64,000 bases of DNA. Source: VRUE01 sp963764365 (GTDB lineage Bacteria; Actinomycetota; Thermoleophilia; Solirubrobacterales; 70-9). Positions within the stretch are counted from its first letter, which is position 1. Every line of letters begins with the position of its first letter. Location of the stretch: contig CAVXSI010000002.1 in assembly GCA_963764365.1 (NCBI GenBank), forward strand, positions 124,001 to 188,000. Reading direction: 5' to 3'. The notes under the pieces are model-generated. The model worked only from the letters and a program-made list of their open reading frames with translations, was not told where the DNA came from and ran no database searches. This document shows positions 30,728 through 39,115 of the stretch, piece by piece. Both the position numbers and the translations under genes were made by a program.

Positions 30728-32593
30728 CTAGTTCGCGTACCTGTCGAACCAGAGCGTGAAGGCGATCAGGCCCCAGAGCTGGCGGCTGAGGTCCTCGCGC
30801 CCGGCGCAGTGGCGGTCGAACAGCGAGCCGACCGCCGCCGGGTCGAACCAGCCCTGGCGCGAGAGCGTCTCAGTCGAGAGCGCCTCGCGCGCGAAGCCCT
30901 GCAGCGGCCCGCGCAGCCAGGCGGCGACCGGGATCGAGAAGCCCTGCTTGGGGCCGCGCAGGATCTGCTCCGGCAGCAGCGGCGCCAGCGCCCGCCGCAG
31001 CAGCCGCTTCTTCGCCAGGCCGCGCACCTTCAGCGGCGTCGCCAGGCCGAGCGCCATCGAGGCCACCTCGCTGTCGAGGAAGGGCACCCGCAGCTCCAGC
31101 GAGTGGGCCATGCTCGCGCGGTCGGTCTTGACCAGCAGGTCGTCGACCAGGTAGATACCGAGGTCGACGTCCTGCAGGCGGGCCAGCGGCTCCGCCCCGG
31201 CGGTCTCCGCGTAGCGCTCGCGGTAGAGGTCGACCGGGTCCCAGCCCGGGTCGCGGCCGCCCAGCATCGCCACCTGCTGCGGGCGCGAGAAGATCTCCTT
31301 CCAGGCGTGGTGCCGCTCCAGCGGCGGCAGCCTGGCGCCGCGGGCGAAGCGCTTGGCTTTGTAGTCGAGGCTGACCTTCGAGCTCGAGCTCGGCAGCGCC
31401 TCGGCCAACGGCGCCGCCAGCGCCGCCAGGCGGCCGATCCGGGGCGCCAGCAGATCGGCGACGTAGGTGTAGTAGCCGCCGAACAGCTCGTCGCCGCCCT
31501 CGCCCGAGAGCGCGACCTTGACCTCCCCGGCCGCGAGCTCGGAGACGAGGTAGGTCGGCAGCGCCGAGGAGTCGCCGAACGGCTCGTCGAATGCCTCGAC
31601 CAGTCGCGGCAGCAGCTCGACCGCGTCGGGGCGCAGGACGATCTCGTGGTGATCGGTGCGGTAGCGCTCGGCGACCAGCCGCGCCCGGTCGAGCTCGTCG
31701 AAGCTCGACTCCTCGAAGCCGACCGAGAAGGTCTTCAGCGGCTCCGCCTGCTCGCCGGCGGCGAGGGCGACGATGCCGGCCGAGTCGACGCCGCCGGAGA
31801 GCAGCACCCCGACCGGGACGTCGGCGACCAGGTGGGCGCGGATCGAGTCGCGCAGGGTCTCGCGCAGTTCCCCGGCCAGCTCCGCTTCGGGGCCGCGCCG
31901 CACCCGCCCGGCGGCGACCGGCGCCGGGCGCGCGTAGCGGCGCCGCTCGGCGCGGCCGTCGCGCCAGCAGAGCAGCGTGCCGGGCGGCAGCTTGCGCGCC
32001 TCGGCGAAGATCGTCAACGGCGCCGGGATCGAGTTGAAGGCGAGGTAGGCGGCGACGGCGCGGGTGTCGATCTCACGCGAGAAGCCGGGCTGCTCGAGCA
32101 TCGCCTTCAGCTCCGAGGCGAAGGACAGCGTCTCGCCGGCGACCCGGTAGTAGAGCGGCTTGATCCCGAACCGGTCGCGGGCCAGCAGCAGCCGCCGCTC
32201 GCGGCCGTCCCAGAGGGCGAGCGCGAACATCCCCCGCAGCCGCTCGACGAAGCCCTCGCCGTGCTCCTCGTAGAGGTGGACCAGGACCTCGGTGTCCGAA
32301 TCGGTGGCGAAGCGGTGGCCGCGGCGCTCCAGCTCGCCCCGCAGCTCGCGGTAGTTGTAGATCTCGCCGTTCTGGACGACGGTGACGCTGCCGTCCTCAT
32401 TGGAGATCGGCTGGTCGCCTCGCTCGAGGTCGATGATCGACAGCCGCCGCATCGCCAGCGCCACGCCGCCGTCCTCGAACAGGCCGTCGCTGTCGGGCCC
32501 GCGGTGGACGAGGCGCGCGTTCATCCGCCGCACCGCCTCGACGTCGGCGGCCGCGCCCGGCTCCGCCGTCGCCACTCCACAGATCCCGCACAT
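30728..32593 (-). CDS. asnB: Asparagine synthase (glutamine-hydrolysing)
   Basis: The enzyme makes asparagine from aspartate, glutamine and ATP, or in glycan clusters amidates a sugar or peptide carboxylate. ATG 32593 gives MCGICGVATAEPG, so the N-terminal nucleophile is Cys2 once Met is removed; the frame extends 11 codons further but that start is wrong. The glutaminase domain shows LVHRGPDSDGLFEDG and QNGEIYNYRELRGEL. The synthase PP-loop is GVLLSGGVDSAGIVALA. The protein has 621 residues. Setting among WecA, a sugar transferase and DUF354 suggests a cell-envelope role. Confidence 0.92.
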   Translation of the reverse strand: MCGICGVATAEPGAAADVEAVRRMNARLVHRGPDSDGLFEDGGVALAMRRLSIIDLERGDQPISNEDGSVTVVQNGEIYNYRELRGELERRGHRFATDSDTEVLVHLYEEHGEGFVERLRGMFALALWDGRERRLLLARDRFGIKPLYYRVAGETLSFASELKAMLEQPGFSREIDTRAVAAYLAFNSIPAPLTIFAEARKLPPGTLLCWRDGRAERRRYARPAPVAAGRVRRGPEAELAGELRETLRDSIRAHLVADVPVGVLLSGGVDSAGIVALAAGEQAEPLKTFSVGFEESSFDELDRARLVAERYRTDHHEIVLRPDAVELLPRLVEAFDEPFGDSSALPTYLVSELAAGEVKVALSGEGGDELFGGYYTYVADLLAPRIGRLAALAAPLAEALPSSSSKVSLDYKAKRFARGARLPPLERHHAWKEIFSRPQQVAMLGGRDPGWDPVDLYRERYAETAGAEPLARLQDVDLGIYLVDDLLVKTDRASMAHSLELRVPFLDSEVASMALGLATPLKVRGLAKKRLLRRALAPLLPEQILRGPKQGFSIPVAAWLRGPLQGFAREALSTETLSRQGWFDPAAVGSLFDRHCAGREDLSRQLWGLIAFTLWFDRYAN

Positions 32594-32627
32594 GCCGCGC
32601 AGTCTCTCAGCCCCGTCCCGCTCCATC

Positions 32628-32678
32628 GACGTGCCGTGAGTTAGACCCCCTATATGGGCACGTAACTCACGGCACGTC
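32628..32678 (-). terminator. Perfect 16-bp stem-loop between sugar transferase and asnB
   Basis: The arms GACGTGCCGTGAGTTA (32628–32643) and its exact complement (32663–32678) enclose a 19-base loop that itself contains CCC TATAT GGG. It lies just after the sugar-transferase stop on the minus strand. No U tract follows. Confidence 0.55.
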
Positions 32679-32681
32679 CGC

Positions 32682-33320
32682 TCAGCCCGGGGCGGCGGGG
32701 CCGCGGCCGGCCACCTTGGCCACGGTCGCGAGCAGGACGCTGAAGTAGAGCGGGACCGAGCGGTCGGCGATGTACTCCATGTCGTGGGCGAGCTTGTCGG
32801 CCCACGACTCCTCGCGGGTCATCCGCGTCTGCGCGAAGCCGGTGACGCCGGGACGGACGACCAGCCGCTGCCAGTACTGGGGGATCTGCTCGCAGAGCTC
32901 GGTGAAGAAGGCGGGCCGGATCGGCCGCGGCCCGACCACCGCCATGTCGCCGCGCAGGACGTTCCACAGCTGCGGCACCTCGTCGAGGTGGATCGTCCGC
33001 AGCAGCCGGCCGATCCGCGTCACCTCCTCTTCGGTGCGCCGCGACAGCTCCTCGCCCAGGTAGGGCCCGAGCCGCTGCTCGGCGTCGGGCTTCAGGGTGC
33101 GGAACTTGTACATCCGGAACAGCCGCCCGGCGCGGCCGACGCGGGCGCCGCGATAGAAGACCGGCCGGCCCGTGCTGACCGCGATCGCGACCGCGGTCAG
33201 CGCCAGAAGCGGCGAGAGCACCAGCAGGAACGCGGCCGAGATCAGAATGTCGAGCCCGCGCAGCAGCGGGTCGACCGGGCGCGACTCGCCCTCGCCGGCG
33301 AGCGCGATGAACTGCTCCAA
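32682..33320 (-). CDS. Bacterial sugar transferase (polyprenyl-phosphate hexose-1-phosphate transferase)
   Basis: A monotopic phosphoglycosyl transferase that loads the first sugar phosphate on undecaprenyl phosphate. A re-entrant membrane helix LLRGLDILISAAFLLVLSPLL (about 19–40) precedes the catalytic core: RVGRAGRLFRMYKFRTLKPDAE, LRTIHLDEVPQLWNVLRGDM and VVGPRPIRP, ending VRPGVTGFAQ. The 212 residues equal the minimal catalytic form. A TTG start at 33320 is assumed; the frame is open upstream and overlaps the DUF354 gene by 79 bp. Two initiating transferases (this and WecA/TagO) in one locus imply two lipid-linked polymers. Confidence 0.88.
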   Translation of the reverse strand: MEQFIALAGEGESRPVDPLLRGLDILISAAFLLVLSPLLALTAVAIAVSTGRPVFYRGARVGRAGRLFRMYKFRTLKPDAEQRLGPYLGEELSRRTEEEVTRIGRLLRTIHLDEVPQLWNVLRGDMAVVGPRPIRPAFFTELCEQIPQYWQRLVVRPGVTGFAQTRMTREESWADKLAHDMEYIADRSVPLYFSVLLATVAKVAGRGPAAPG

Positions 33321-34396
33321 CTCGGCCTGGACGTCCTCCGGAAGGTCGAGAGTGTCAGCTCGAAGATGTGGCTCGCCGCGGGATGGTCGGCTCCGACGGT
33401 ACCGAGGATCGTCTCCACCAGCAGGCCGGGGTCGCGCCTGGTCGGCGTCGCCTCGGCGGTCCGCTTCTGCAGCTCGATCGCTCGCGGATCGGTCAGCGGG
33501 CGCAGCCGGCCGGAGCGGATCAACGCTTCGTCGACCCCGCCGAGGCGGCCACCGTAGGTCGTGTAGACCGGCGTCCCCAGCGCCGCCGCCTCGCGGTTCA
33601 TCGTGCCGCCGGCGGAGACGACCAGGTCGGCGAGGGCAACCAGGCTCTGCGCCTCGACCGCGCCCGGCGGCAGCACCACCGAGGGCAGCGCCAGGCTCTG
33701 GACCAGCTCTCGCTGGGCGTCGGTCCGGGGCAGGACGATCGCCCGCACGCCGGGATCGCTTCCCAGCCGCTGCAGCACCTTCGGGAACAGCGGGTTCGAC
33801 TTGCGGTGGTAGAGCGAGACGTCGGGGGGCGGGCGGACGACGACGACGACCCGCTCGGTGTCGACGGAGAGGCGCACGAGCGCCTCTGGGTCGGGCTCGA
33901 AGTCGTAGAGGTAGTACTCCTCCTTCAACCCCGGGTACGGGAACAGCTTGTCGGGGCCGACGCCGAAGCGGCGCAGGCGCTCGGCCGGGACCGAGTCGGG
34001 GAACATCACCCGCCTGGCGAGCCGGCAGCCGATCCGGTGCTGGGTGACCGCGTACTCGTAGTCGTGCATGTTCGCCTCCGGCACGCCCAGCAGCCGCGCC
34101 GCGATCGCCAGGTCGTTGGAGCCGTGGGCGAGCGCGAGGTCGAACGAGCGGCCACGGCCGTACCCGACCATCCCGGCGGTGCGGGCGCCGAGCCGGTAGG
34201 CCTTGCGCAGCCGCGAGGCGCCGCCGTGGCTGCCGATCGGCGTGTGCGGCATCCCGTGCAACTCCAGCAGCGCCTGCGTCTGCGCGTAGTCGCGCGAGGT
34301 CACCTCGACCTCGTGCCCCGCCTCGCGCAGCCGCTCGATGATCGGCCTCAGCACCAGCACGTGGGCGGGGGCGGACATGTCGACCCAGATCCTCAA
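33242..34396 (-). CDS. DUF354 family glycosyltransferase-like protein
   Basis: The opening RIWVDMSAPAHVLVLRPII and EVTSRDYAQTQALLELHG are hallmarks of DUF354, a GT-B fold family related to UDP-GlcNAc 2-epimerases and found in archaeal and bacterial glycan clusters. A nucleotide-sugar-like glycine-rich site VVSAGGTMNREAAALGTP lies at about 268–285. The start is TTG 34396. The 384-residue frame runs 79 bp into the sugar transferase with a serine/arginine-rich tail (STFRRTSRPSWSSSSRSP), which suggests the real C-terminus is near HIFEL and that a base is misread there. The function is presumed glycan synthesis. Confidence 0.75.
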   Translation of the reverse strand: MRIWVDMSAPAHVLVLRPIIERLREAGHEVEVTSRDYAQTQALLELHGMPHTPIGSHGGASRLRKAYRLGARTAGMVGYGRGRSFDLALAHGSNDLAIAARLLGVPEANMHDYEYAVTQHRIGCRLARRVMFPDSVPAERLRRFGVGPDKLFPYPGLKEEYYLYDFEPDPEALVRLSVDTERVVVVVRPPPDVSLYHRKSNPLFPKVLQRLGSDPGVRAIVLPRTDAQRELVQSLALPSVVLPPGAVEAQSLVALADLVVSAGGTMNREAAALGTPVYTTYGGRLGGVDEALIRSGRLRPLTDPRAIELQKRTAEATPTRRDPGLLVETILGTVGADHPAASHIFELTLSTFRRTSRPSWSSSSRSPARASRARSTRCCAGSTF

Positions 34397-34497
34397 ACCA
34401 CCGCCTCCTCCCAGGGAGCGGGGCGACCGGTGATCCGGCGTCGCCGGATTCGTCCGGGGGCGGTGGCTATCGCCATATCAGCGCCGCTCACGGAGAA

Positions 34498-35820
34498 TCA
34501 GATCGTGACGTTCGCTAATTGGGGATACAGGGGGTAGGCGTCCATCAGGGACTGGGTTCGCTCGCTCAGCGACTCGCGCTGCTCGTCGAACTGACCGGAG
34601 AGGGCGGTTGCGATCACCGACGCGATCTCGGTCATGTCCTCCTCGACCAGGCCGCGGGTGGTCAGGGCCGGGGTGCCGATCCGCAGGCCGGAGGGGTTCA
34701 TCGGCGGGCGCTCGTCGAACGGGATCGAGTTGCGGTTGACGGTGATCCCGACCGCCTCGAGGCGGTCCTCGGCGGTCTGGCCGTCGAGGCCGCTCGGGGT
34801 CAGGTCGACCAGCACCAGATGGACGTCGGTGCCGCCGGTCAGGACCGGCACGCCGCCCGCTTCGAGGCCGGCGGCGAGCGCCTTCGCGTTGGCGATCGTC
34901 TGCCGCTGGCGGGCGCGGAACGGCTCGCTCGCGGCGATCCGCAGCGCCACCGCCTTGGCGGCGATCGTGTGCATCAGCGGGCCGCCCTGCTGGCCGGGGA
35001 AGATCGCTTTGTCGATCGCCTTCGCGTGCTCCTCGCGGCAGAGGATCATGCCGCTGCGCGGCCCGCAAAGCGTCTTGTGGATCGTCGTCGTGACCACGTC
35101 GGCGTACGGCACCGGGTTCGGGTGCTCGCCGGCGGCGACGAGGCCGGCGAAGTGCGCCATGTCGACCATCAGCAGGGCGCCGGCCGAGTCGGCGATCTCG
35201 CGGAAGGCGGCGAAGTCGAGCTGCCGCGGGTAGGCCGACCAGCCGGCGACGATCAGCTTCGGCCGGTGCTCCTCGGCGAGCCGCGCCACCTCGTCCATGT
35301 CGACCAGCAGATCCTCGCGGCGCACGTGGTAGGCGACCGGCCGGTAGAGCTTGCCGGAGACGTTCAGCTTCATCCCGTGGCTGAGGTGGCCGCCGTGGTC
35401 GAGGGCCATGCCGAGGATCGTGTCGCCCGGCTCGAGCAGCGCCATGTAGGCGGCGTTGTTGGCCTGCGCGCCGGCGTGGGCCTGGACGTTGGCGTGGTCG
35501 GCGCCGAACAGCTCCTTGGCCCGGTCGATCGCCAGTTGCTCGGCGACGTCGACCTCCTCGCAGCCGCCGTAATAGCGGCGCCCCGGGTACCCCTCGGCGT
35601 ACTTGTTGGTCAGCACCGAGCCGACCGCTTCCAGCACCGCCTGCGGCACGAAGTTCTCCGAGGCGATCATCTCCAGCGTCCCCTGCTGGCGCCTCAGCTC
35701 GGCCTCCAGCACGGCGGCGATCGCCGGGTCGACCTCGCTCAGCGCCGCGGTCTGGAAGTTGTCAGGCAATTCGCTGATGGCAGCGACACTAGCAACGGCC
35801 CAGGCCGACAGCGCCTGCAC
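34498..35820 (-). CDS. glyA: Serine hydroxymethyltransferase
   Basis: GlyA interconverts serine and glycine with tetrahydrofolate, the main source of one-carbon units. The protein (up to 440 residues) shows LEMIASENFVPQAVLEAVGS, NKYAEGYPGRRYYGGCE, the substrate-binding QAHAGAQANNAAYMALL and the PLP lysine in VVTTTIHKTLCGPRSG, then FPGQQGGPLMHTIAAKA. A GTG start at 35820 gives a ~17-residue leader before the conserved helix; a later start is possible. Its 5' untranslated region is the long-hairpin element at 35820–35963. Confidence 0.95.
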   Translation of the reverse strand: MQALSAWAVASVAAISELPDNFQTAALSEVDPAIAAVLEAELRRQQGTLEMIASENFVPQAVLEAVGSVLTNKYAEGYPGRRYYGGCEEVDVAEQLAIDRAKELFGADHANVQAHAGAQANNAAYMALLEPGDTILGMALDHGGHLSHGMKLNVSGKLYRPVAYHVRREDLLVDMDEVARLAEEHRPKLIVAGWSAYPRQLDFAAFREIADSAGALLMVDMAHFAGLVAAGEHPNPVPYADVVTTTIHKTLCGPRSGMILCREEHAKAIDKAIFPGQQGGPLMHTIAAKAVALRIAASEPFRARQRQTIANAKALAAGLEAGGVPVLTGGTDVHLVLVDLTPSGLDGQTAEDRLEAVGITVNRNSIPFDERPPMNPSGLRIGTPALTTRGLVEEDMTEIASVIATALSGQFDEQRESLSERTQSLMDAYPLYPQLANVTI

Positions 35821-35963
35821 CCGAATCCACCGATCTCGCCTGCCTCTCCGCTCCGCATCCCGTCACCGGGAGCCACTTCCCCTCCACCCGGGTAACGCCG
35901 CTGCCCCGGTGAGCGGGAATCGGCCTGTGGAGCGGAGAGCCTCGCCGACCTCGGTGATTCGGG
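35820..35963. repeat. Element E: 144-bp long-hairpin element at the 5' end of glyA
   Basis: The ends CCCGAATCCACCGA (35820–35833) and TCGGTGATTCGGG (35951–35963) pair with one bulge. CTCTCCGCTCC (35844–35854) pairs perfectly with GGAGCGGAGAG (35929–35939), and CCCGTCACCGGG with CCCCGGTGAGCGGG further in. The whole segment can fold into one long imperfect hairpin in the glyA leader. It matches no riboswitch I know; it may be a mobile miniature repeat or a regulatory RNA. Confidence 0.6.
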
Positions 35964-35991
35964 CTGAACCATCGACCCCTCTATCCGGTGG

Positions 35992-36637
35992 TCAACCGTT
36001 CAGTCGCCGATCGCCGTTCGGCAAGGCTCGCTCCAGAGCAATCCTCGAAAGCGCCCCTTCGCGAAGGATCGTCCAGGCGCCGCGTTCGTCGTACGCCGTC
36101 AGGTCGACGACGGTCGACGGCAGCCCGGTCAGGGAACCGCCGTCGATCGCCAGGTCGGCGCCGGAGATGATCTCCGCCGGGATCTCCTCGAAGCGCGACG
36201 GCGCCGGCTCGCCGCTGCGGTTGGCCGAGGTCTGGAACAGCGGGCACATCGCTCCGGCCAGCGGGCCCTCGATCAACCGCACGCCGAGCCGCCCTGGGTC
36301 CTCGCGGCAGGCCAGCGGGTAGCGCCGCTCGGGATTGGCGACGACCAGGGTGACCGGGCCCGGCAGCAGCGCCGCTGCCGCGTCGCGCGTGCGCGGCCCG
36401 AGCGCCGGTAAGCAGCTCGCGCATCGCCAGAGGCGAGAGATACATCACCGCCGAGGATTTGCCGTCGTCGCGCCCCTTGAGCGCGTGGATGCGCGCGATC
36501 GCCCCGGGATCGAGCGGATCGCAGGCGAGCCCGTAGAGCCCGTCGGCCGGGAAGACGGCAACGCCACCGTCACCGATGCAACGCTCGAGCGCCCTCCGGG
36601 CGGTCTCGGCACCCTCGCGCTCTATGGAGACAAGCAT
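35992..36637 (-). CDS. tsaC: Threonylcarbamoyl-AMP synthase, Sua5/YrdC/YciO family (one frame break)
   Basis: TsaC forms threonylcarbamoyl-AMP from threonine, bicarbonate and ATP for the t6A modification of ANN-decoding tRNAs. ATG 36637 has ribosome site AAGGAGGGG. Conserved parts are GGVAVFPADGLYGLACD, IHALKGRDDGKSSAVMYLS and, after the break, GPLAGAMCPLFQTSANRSGEP and VDLTAYDE. An extra base near 36405 (after MRELLT) shifts the frame; in the other frame ALGPRTRDAAAALLPGPVTL restores the family alignment. The reconstructed length is ~214 residues. It lies downstream of prmC as in most actinobacteria. Confidence 0.87.
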
Positions 36638-36649
36638 TCTGCCCCTCCT

Positions 36650-36690
36650 TGTGACGAGTTGTTCTCGCATACCGAGAACAACTCGTCACA
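36650..36690. terminator. Perfect 18-bp hairpin between prmC and tsaC (family D)
   Basis: TGTGACGAGTTGTTCTCG (36650–36667) and its exact complement (36673–36690) have a 5-base loop CATAC. It sits 15 bp after the prmC stop and 12 bp before tsaC. It resembles the hairpin at 41307 (GGCGAGTTTGTTTCG). Confidence 0.6.
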
Positions 36691-36704
36691 CCCGCCCTGT
36701 CGGG

Positions 36705-37544
36705 TCACCGGTTGCTCCCGATGACGACGCGCGGGATGCCGGCCAGGTCGACGCGCGTCTCGACCGCGCCGAAGCCCGCTTCGAACAGCAGCTCGCCGGC
36801 CGCCGGCGCCTGGCCGGCGCCCACCTCGAAGGCGGCGACGGGGGCGACGCCGGCCGCCGCCGGGATCGCGACCCGCAGCACGTCGAGCCCGTCGGGACCG
36901 GCGAGCAGCGCCTCGCGCGGCTCCCACTCGGTCACCTCCGGCTCGAGGTCGTCCCATTCGGCCTCCGCCACGTAGGGCAGGTTGGCGACGAGCAGGTCGA
37001 AGCCGCCGAGCTCGGGCGGCAGCATCGCCTCGACGAAGTCGACCCGCTCGGCGAGGTCGAGCCGCGCGGCATTCGCCCGCGCGACCCCCAGCGCCGCCGC
37101 CGATGTGTCGGTCGCGGTCACCTCGCACCGCGGCAGCTCCGCGGCGACCGCCAGCGCGATCGCGCCCGAGCCGGTGCCGACGTCCAGCAGCCGCCGCGGC
37201 GCCAGCTCCAGCGCCAGCTCGACCAGCAGCTCGGTCTCCGGCCGCGGCACCAGCACCCGCGGGTCGACCTCCAGCTCGATCCCCCGGAACCCCTTCCGGC
37301 CGAGGATGTAGGCGACCGGCTCTCGCCGCAACCGCCGGCGCACCATCTCCCCAAACCGCCGCGCCGCGCCCGCCGGCACCCCCATCTCCGGTTCGGCCGC
37401 GAGCCTCGTCCGCTCGCATCCGATCGCCTCGCACAGCAGCAGTTCGGCGTCGAGACGTGAGCTGTCGACGCCGGCTGCGCTCAGAGCATCTACCGCGCCG
37501 CCGAGCGCTTCTCGAACCTCGCTCGTGTTGGGAGCCTTGACCAC
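36705..37544 (-). CDS. prmC: Release factor glutamine methyltransferase
   Basis: PrmC/HemK N5-methylates the GGQ glutamine of RF1 and RF2. The 279-residue protein has the N-terminal helical RF-binding domain (about 1–75), then the methyltransferase fold. SAM motif I is LLDVGTGSGAIALAVAAEL; the glutamine-binding motif is LLVANLPYVAEAEW, with NLPY for the usual NPPY (both occur in PrmC). VPRPETELLVELAL and LAGPDGLDVLRVAIP also match. GTG start 37544. It is separated from prfA only by repeat A5. Confidence 0.93.
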   Translation of the reverse strand: MVKAPNTSEVREALGGAVDALSAAGVDSSRLDAELLLCEAIGCERTRLAAEPEMGVPAGAARRFGEMVRRRLRREPVAYILGRKGFRGIELEVDPRVLVPRPETELLVELALELAPRRLLDVGTGSGAIALAVAAELPRCEVTATDTSAAALGVARANAARLDLAERVDFVEAMLPPELGGFDLLVANLPYVAEAEWDDLEPEVTEWEPREALLAGPDGLDVLRVAIPAAAGVAPVAAFEVGAGQAPAAGELLFEAGFGAVETRVDLAGIPRVVIGSNR

Positions 37545-37548
37545 GCTT

Positions 37549-37663
37549 AGAACCTATCCCGGTAGGGGTGGAGCGTCTTGTACTTTTTCGCCCGACTGCG
37601 TCGCCGAGAGACGCCCCGCGCCCGGCGAAAAAGTTAAGCGGAACCCCTACCGGGATAGGTTCT
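37549..37663. repeat. Family A long-hairpin intergenic repeat, copy A5
   Basis: The perfect 21-bp arms AGAACCTATCCCGGTAGGGG(T) at 37549–37569 and their complement at 37643–37663. The core GTCTTGTACTTTTTCGCCCG and GGCGAAAAAGTTAAGCGG is typical. It spans from 5 bp upstream of the prmC start to the first base of the prfA stop codon, so the entire spacer is the element. Confidence 0.93.
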
Positions 37664-38724
37664 CAGACTGCCGCTGCCTCTAAGCGCTGGCGCTTCTCCT
37701 CGGCCGCGAGGGCGTCGGTGAACTCTCCGAGCTCCCCGGCCAGCACCCCGTCGATGTTGTGCGAGGTCAGCTTGATCCGGTGGTCGGTGACGCGGCCCTG
37801 GGGAAAGTTGTAGGTGCGGACCTTCTCCGAACGCTCGCCGCTGCCGACCTGCGCCTTGCGCTCGGCGGCGACCTTCGCCTGCTGCTCGGCGACCTCGCGC
37901 TCGTAGAGCCGCGCCCGCAGCACCCGCATCGCCCGCTCGCGGTTCTGCAGCTGCGACTTCTCGTCCTGCATGGAGACGACGATGCCGCTCGGTTTGTGCG
38001 TGATCCGCACCGCCGAGTCGGTCGTGTTGACCGACTGCCCACCCGGCCCGGAGGAGCGGTAGACGTCGATCTGCAGGTCGTTCTGGTCGATCTCCACCTC
38101 GACCTCCTCCGCCTCCGGCAGTACCGCCACGGTCGCGGTCGAGGTGTGGATGCGGCCCTGCGACTCGGTCTCCGGCACCCGCTGCACGCGGTGGGTGCCG
38201 CCCTCGAACTTGAAGATCGAGTAGGCGCCCTCGCCCTTGACCGCGAAGGTCACCTCCTTGAAGCCGCCGACCTCGGCCGGCGACCGCGACAGCACCTCGG
38301 TCGCGAACCCGCGCTCCTCCGCGTACCGCGTCAGCATCTTGTAGAGGTCGCCGGCGAACAGCGCCGCCTCGTCCCCCCCGGTCCCGGCCCGGATCTCCAC
38401 GAGCACGTTCTTCGCATCGTTGGGGTCCCGCTCGACCATCGCCAGCCGAATCTGCTCTTCCAGCTCCTCCAGCCGCCCGGGCGCCTCCTCGACCACCTTC
38501 CGCAGCTCCTCGTCCTCCCCCTCCTCCAGCAGCTCCCGCGCCCCCTCCAGATCGTCCTTCAACGTCCGCCACTCCGCCGCCAATGCATGCGCCCCCCGCA
38601 ATTCCCGGTATTCCCGCCCGACCGAGGCATACCGCTCCCGGTCCGAGATCACCCCCGGATCCGACATCAAGCTCTCCAACTCAGAGAACCGCGCCTCTAT
38701 CTGCTCGACCAGCGAATCGATCAT
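37663..38724 (-). CDS. prfA: Peptide chain release factor 1
   Basis: RF1 reads UAG and UAA. The 353-residue protein shows the anticodon-like PxT motif in HRVQRVPETESQGRIHTS (PET), the peptidyl-hydrolysis loop SSGPGGQSVNTTDSAVRITH and the C-terminal NFPQGRVTDHRI…TSHNIDGVL. It starts MIDSLVEQIEARFSEL at ATG 38724. It is distinguished from RF2 (SPF) by this PxT tripeptide. The downstream partner is prmC. Confidence 0.97.
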   Translation of the reverse strand: MIDSLVEQIEARFSELESLMSDPGVISDRERYASVGREYRELRGAHALAAEWRTLKDDLEGARELLEEGEDEELRKVVEEAPGRLEELEEQIRLAMVERDPNDAKNVLVEIRAGTGGDEAALFAGDLYKMLTRYAEERGFATEVLSRSPAEVGGFKEVTFAVKGEGAYSIFKFEGGTHRVQRVPETESQGRIHTSTATVAVLPEAEEVEVEIDQNDLQIDVYRSSGPGGQSVNTTDSAVRITHKPSGIVVSMQDEKSQLQNRERAMRVLRARLYEREVAEQQAKVAAERKAQVGSGERSEKVRTYNFPQGRVTDHRIKLTSHNIDGVLAGELGEFTDALAAEEKRQRLEAAAV

Positions 38725-38798
38725 GGGGGGAACGATAAGCGCAGCCCCAGAACGGCCGGAGTGAGAGCGTCAAACGGCAACCCATCTCGCGCGGGAGG

Positions 38799-38914
38799 CG
38801 CCGGACGGGGGTGTCTCCCGGACACGGCGGTCTCTTTTTCGCACAGACCACTCGACGAGAGGAGCCGCGCGCCAGGCGAAAAAGGCAGTGGCCGGGAGGC
38901 ACCCCCGTCCGGCG
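38799..38914. repeat. Family A long-hairpin intergenic repeat, copy A6 (A2-type core)
   Basis: The 23-bp arms at 38799–38821 and 38892–38914 have one mismatch. The core GGTCTCTTTTTCGCACAGACC and GGCGAAAAAGGCAGTGGCC belongs to the A3/A7 variant. It lies upstream of prfA. Confidence 0.88.
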
Positions 38915-39115
38915 ACAGGACCCGCGCGCCAAGCGCATGGTCAACGACAAGACCGCCCGCCGCTACCTGGCGAAAAACCCAGCAACGGTGGGACACCCCA
39001 CCCGGCGACAGGACCCGCCCGCCAAAGCGCGTGGTCTCCAGGCCCGCCGCGCCGCGCGAATGGTCCGTCGAAAGGGCCCGCCCGCCGTGCGCAGGGTCTT
39101 CCGAGAGCCGCGCCG
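38915..39115. repeat. Non-coding spacer with an extra right half of a family A repeat
   Basis: Between copy A6 and the DUF1385 stop, positions 38968–39018 (GGCGAAAAACCCAGCAACGG…GGCGACAGGACCCGC) repeat the right half of copies A6/A7, including the flanking GACAGGACCCGC that follows both. No left half is present. The rest is GC-rich and I see no gene in it. Confidence 0.6.
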
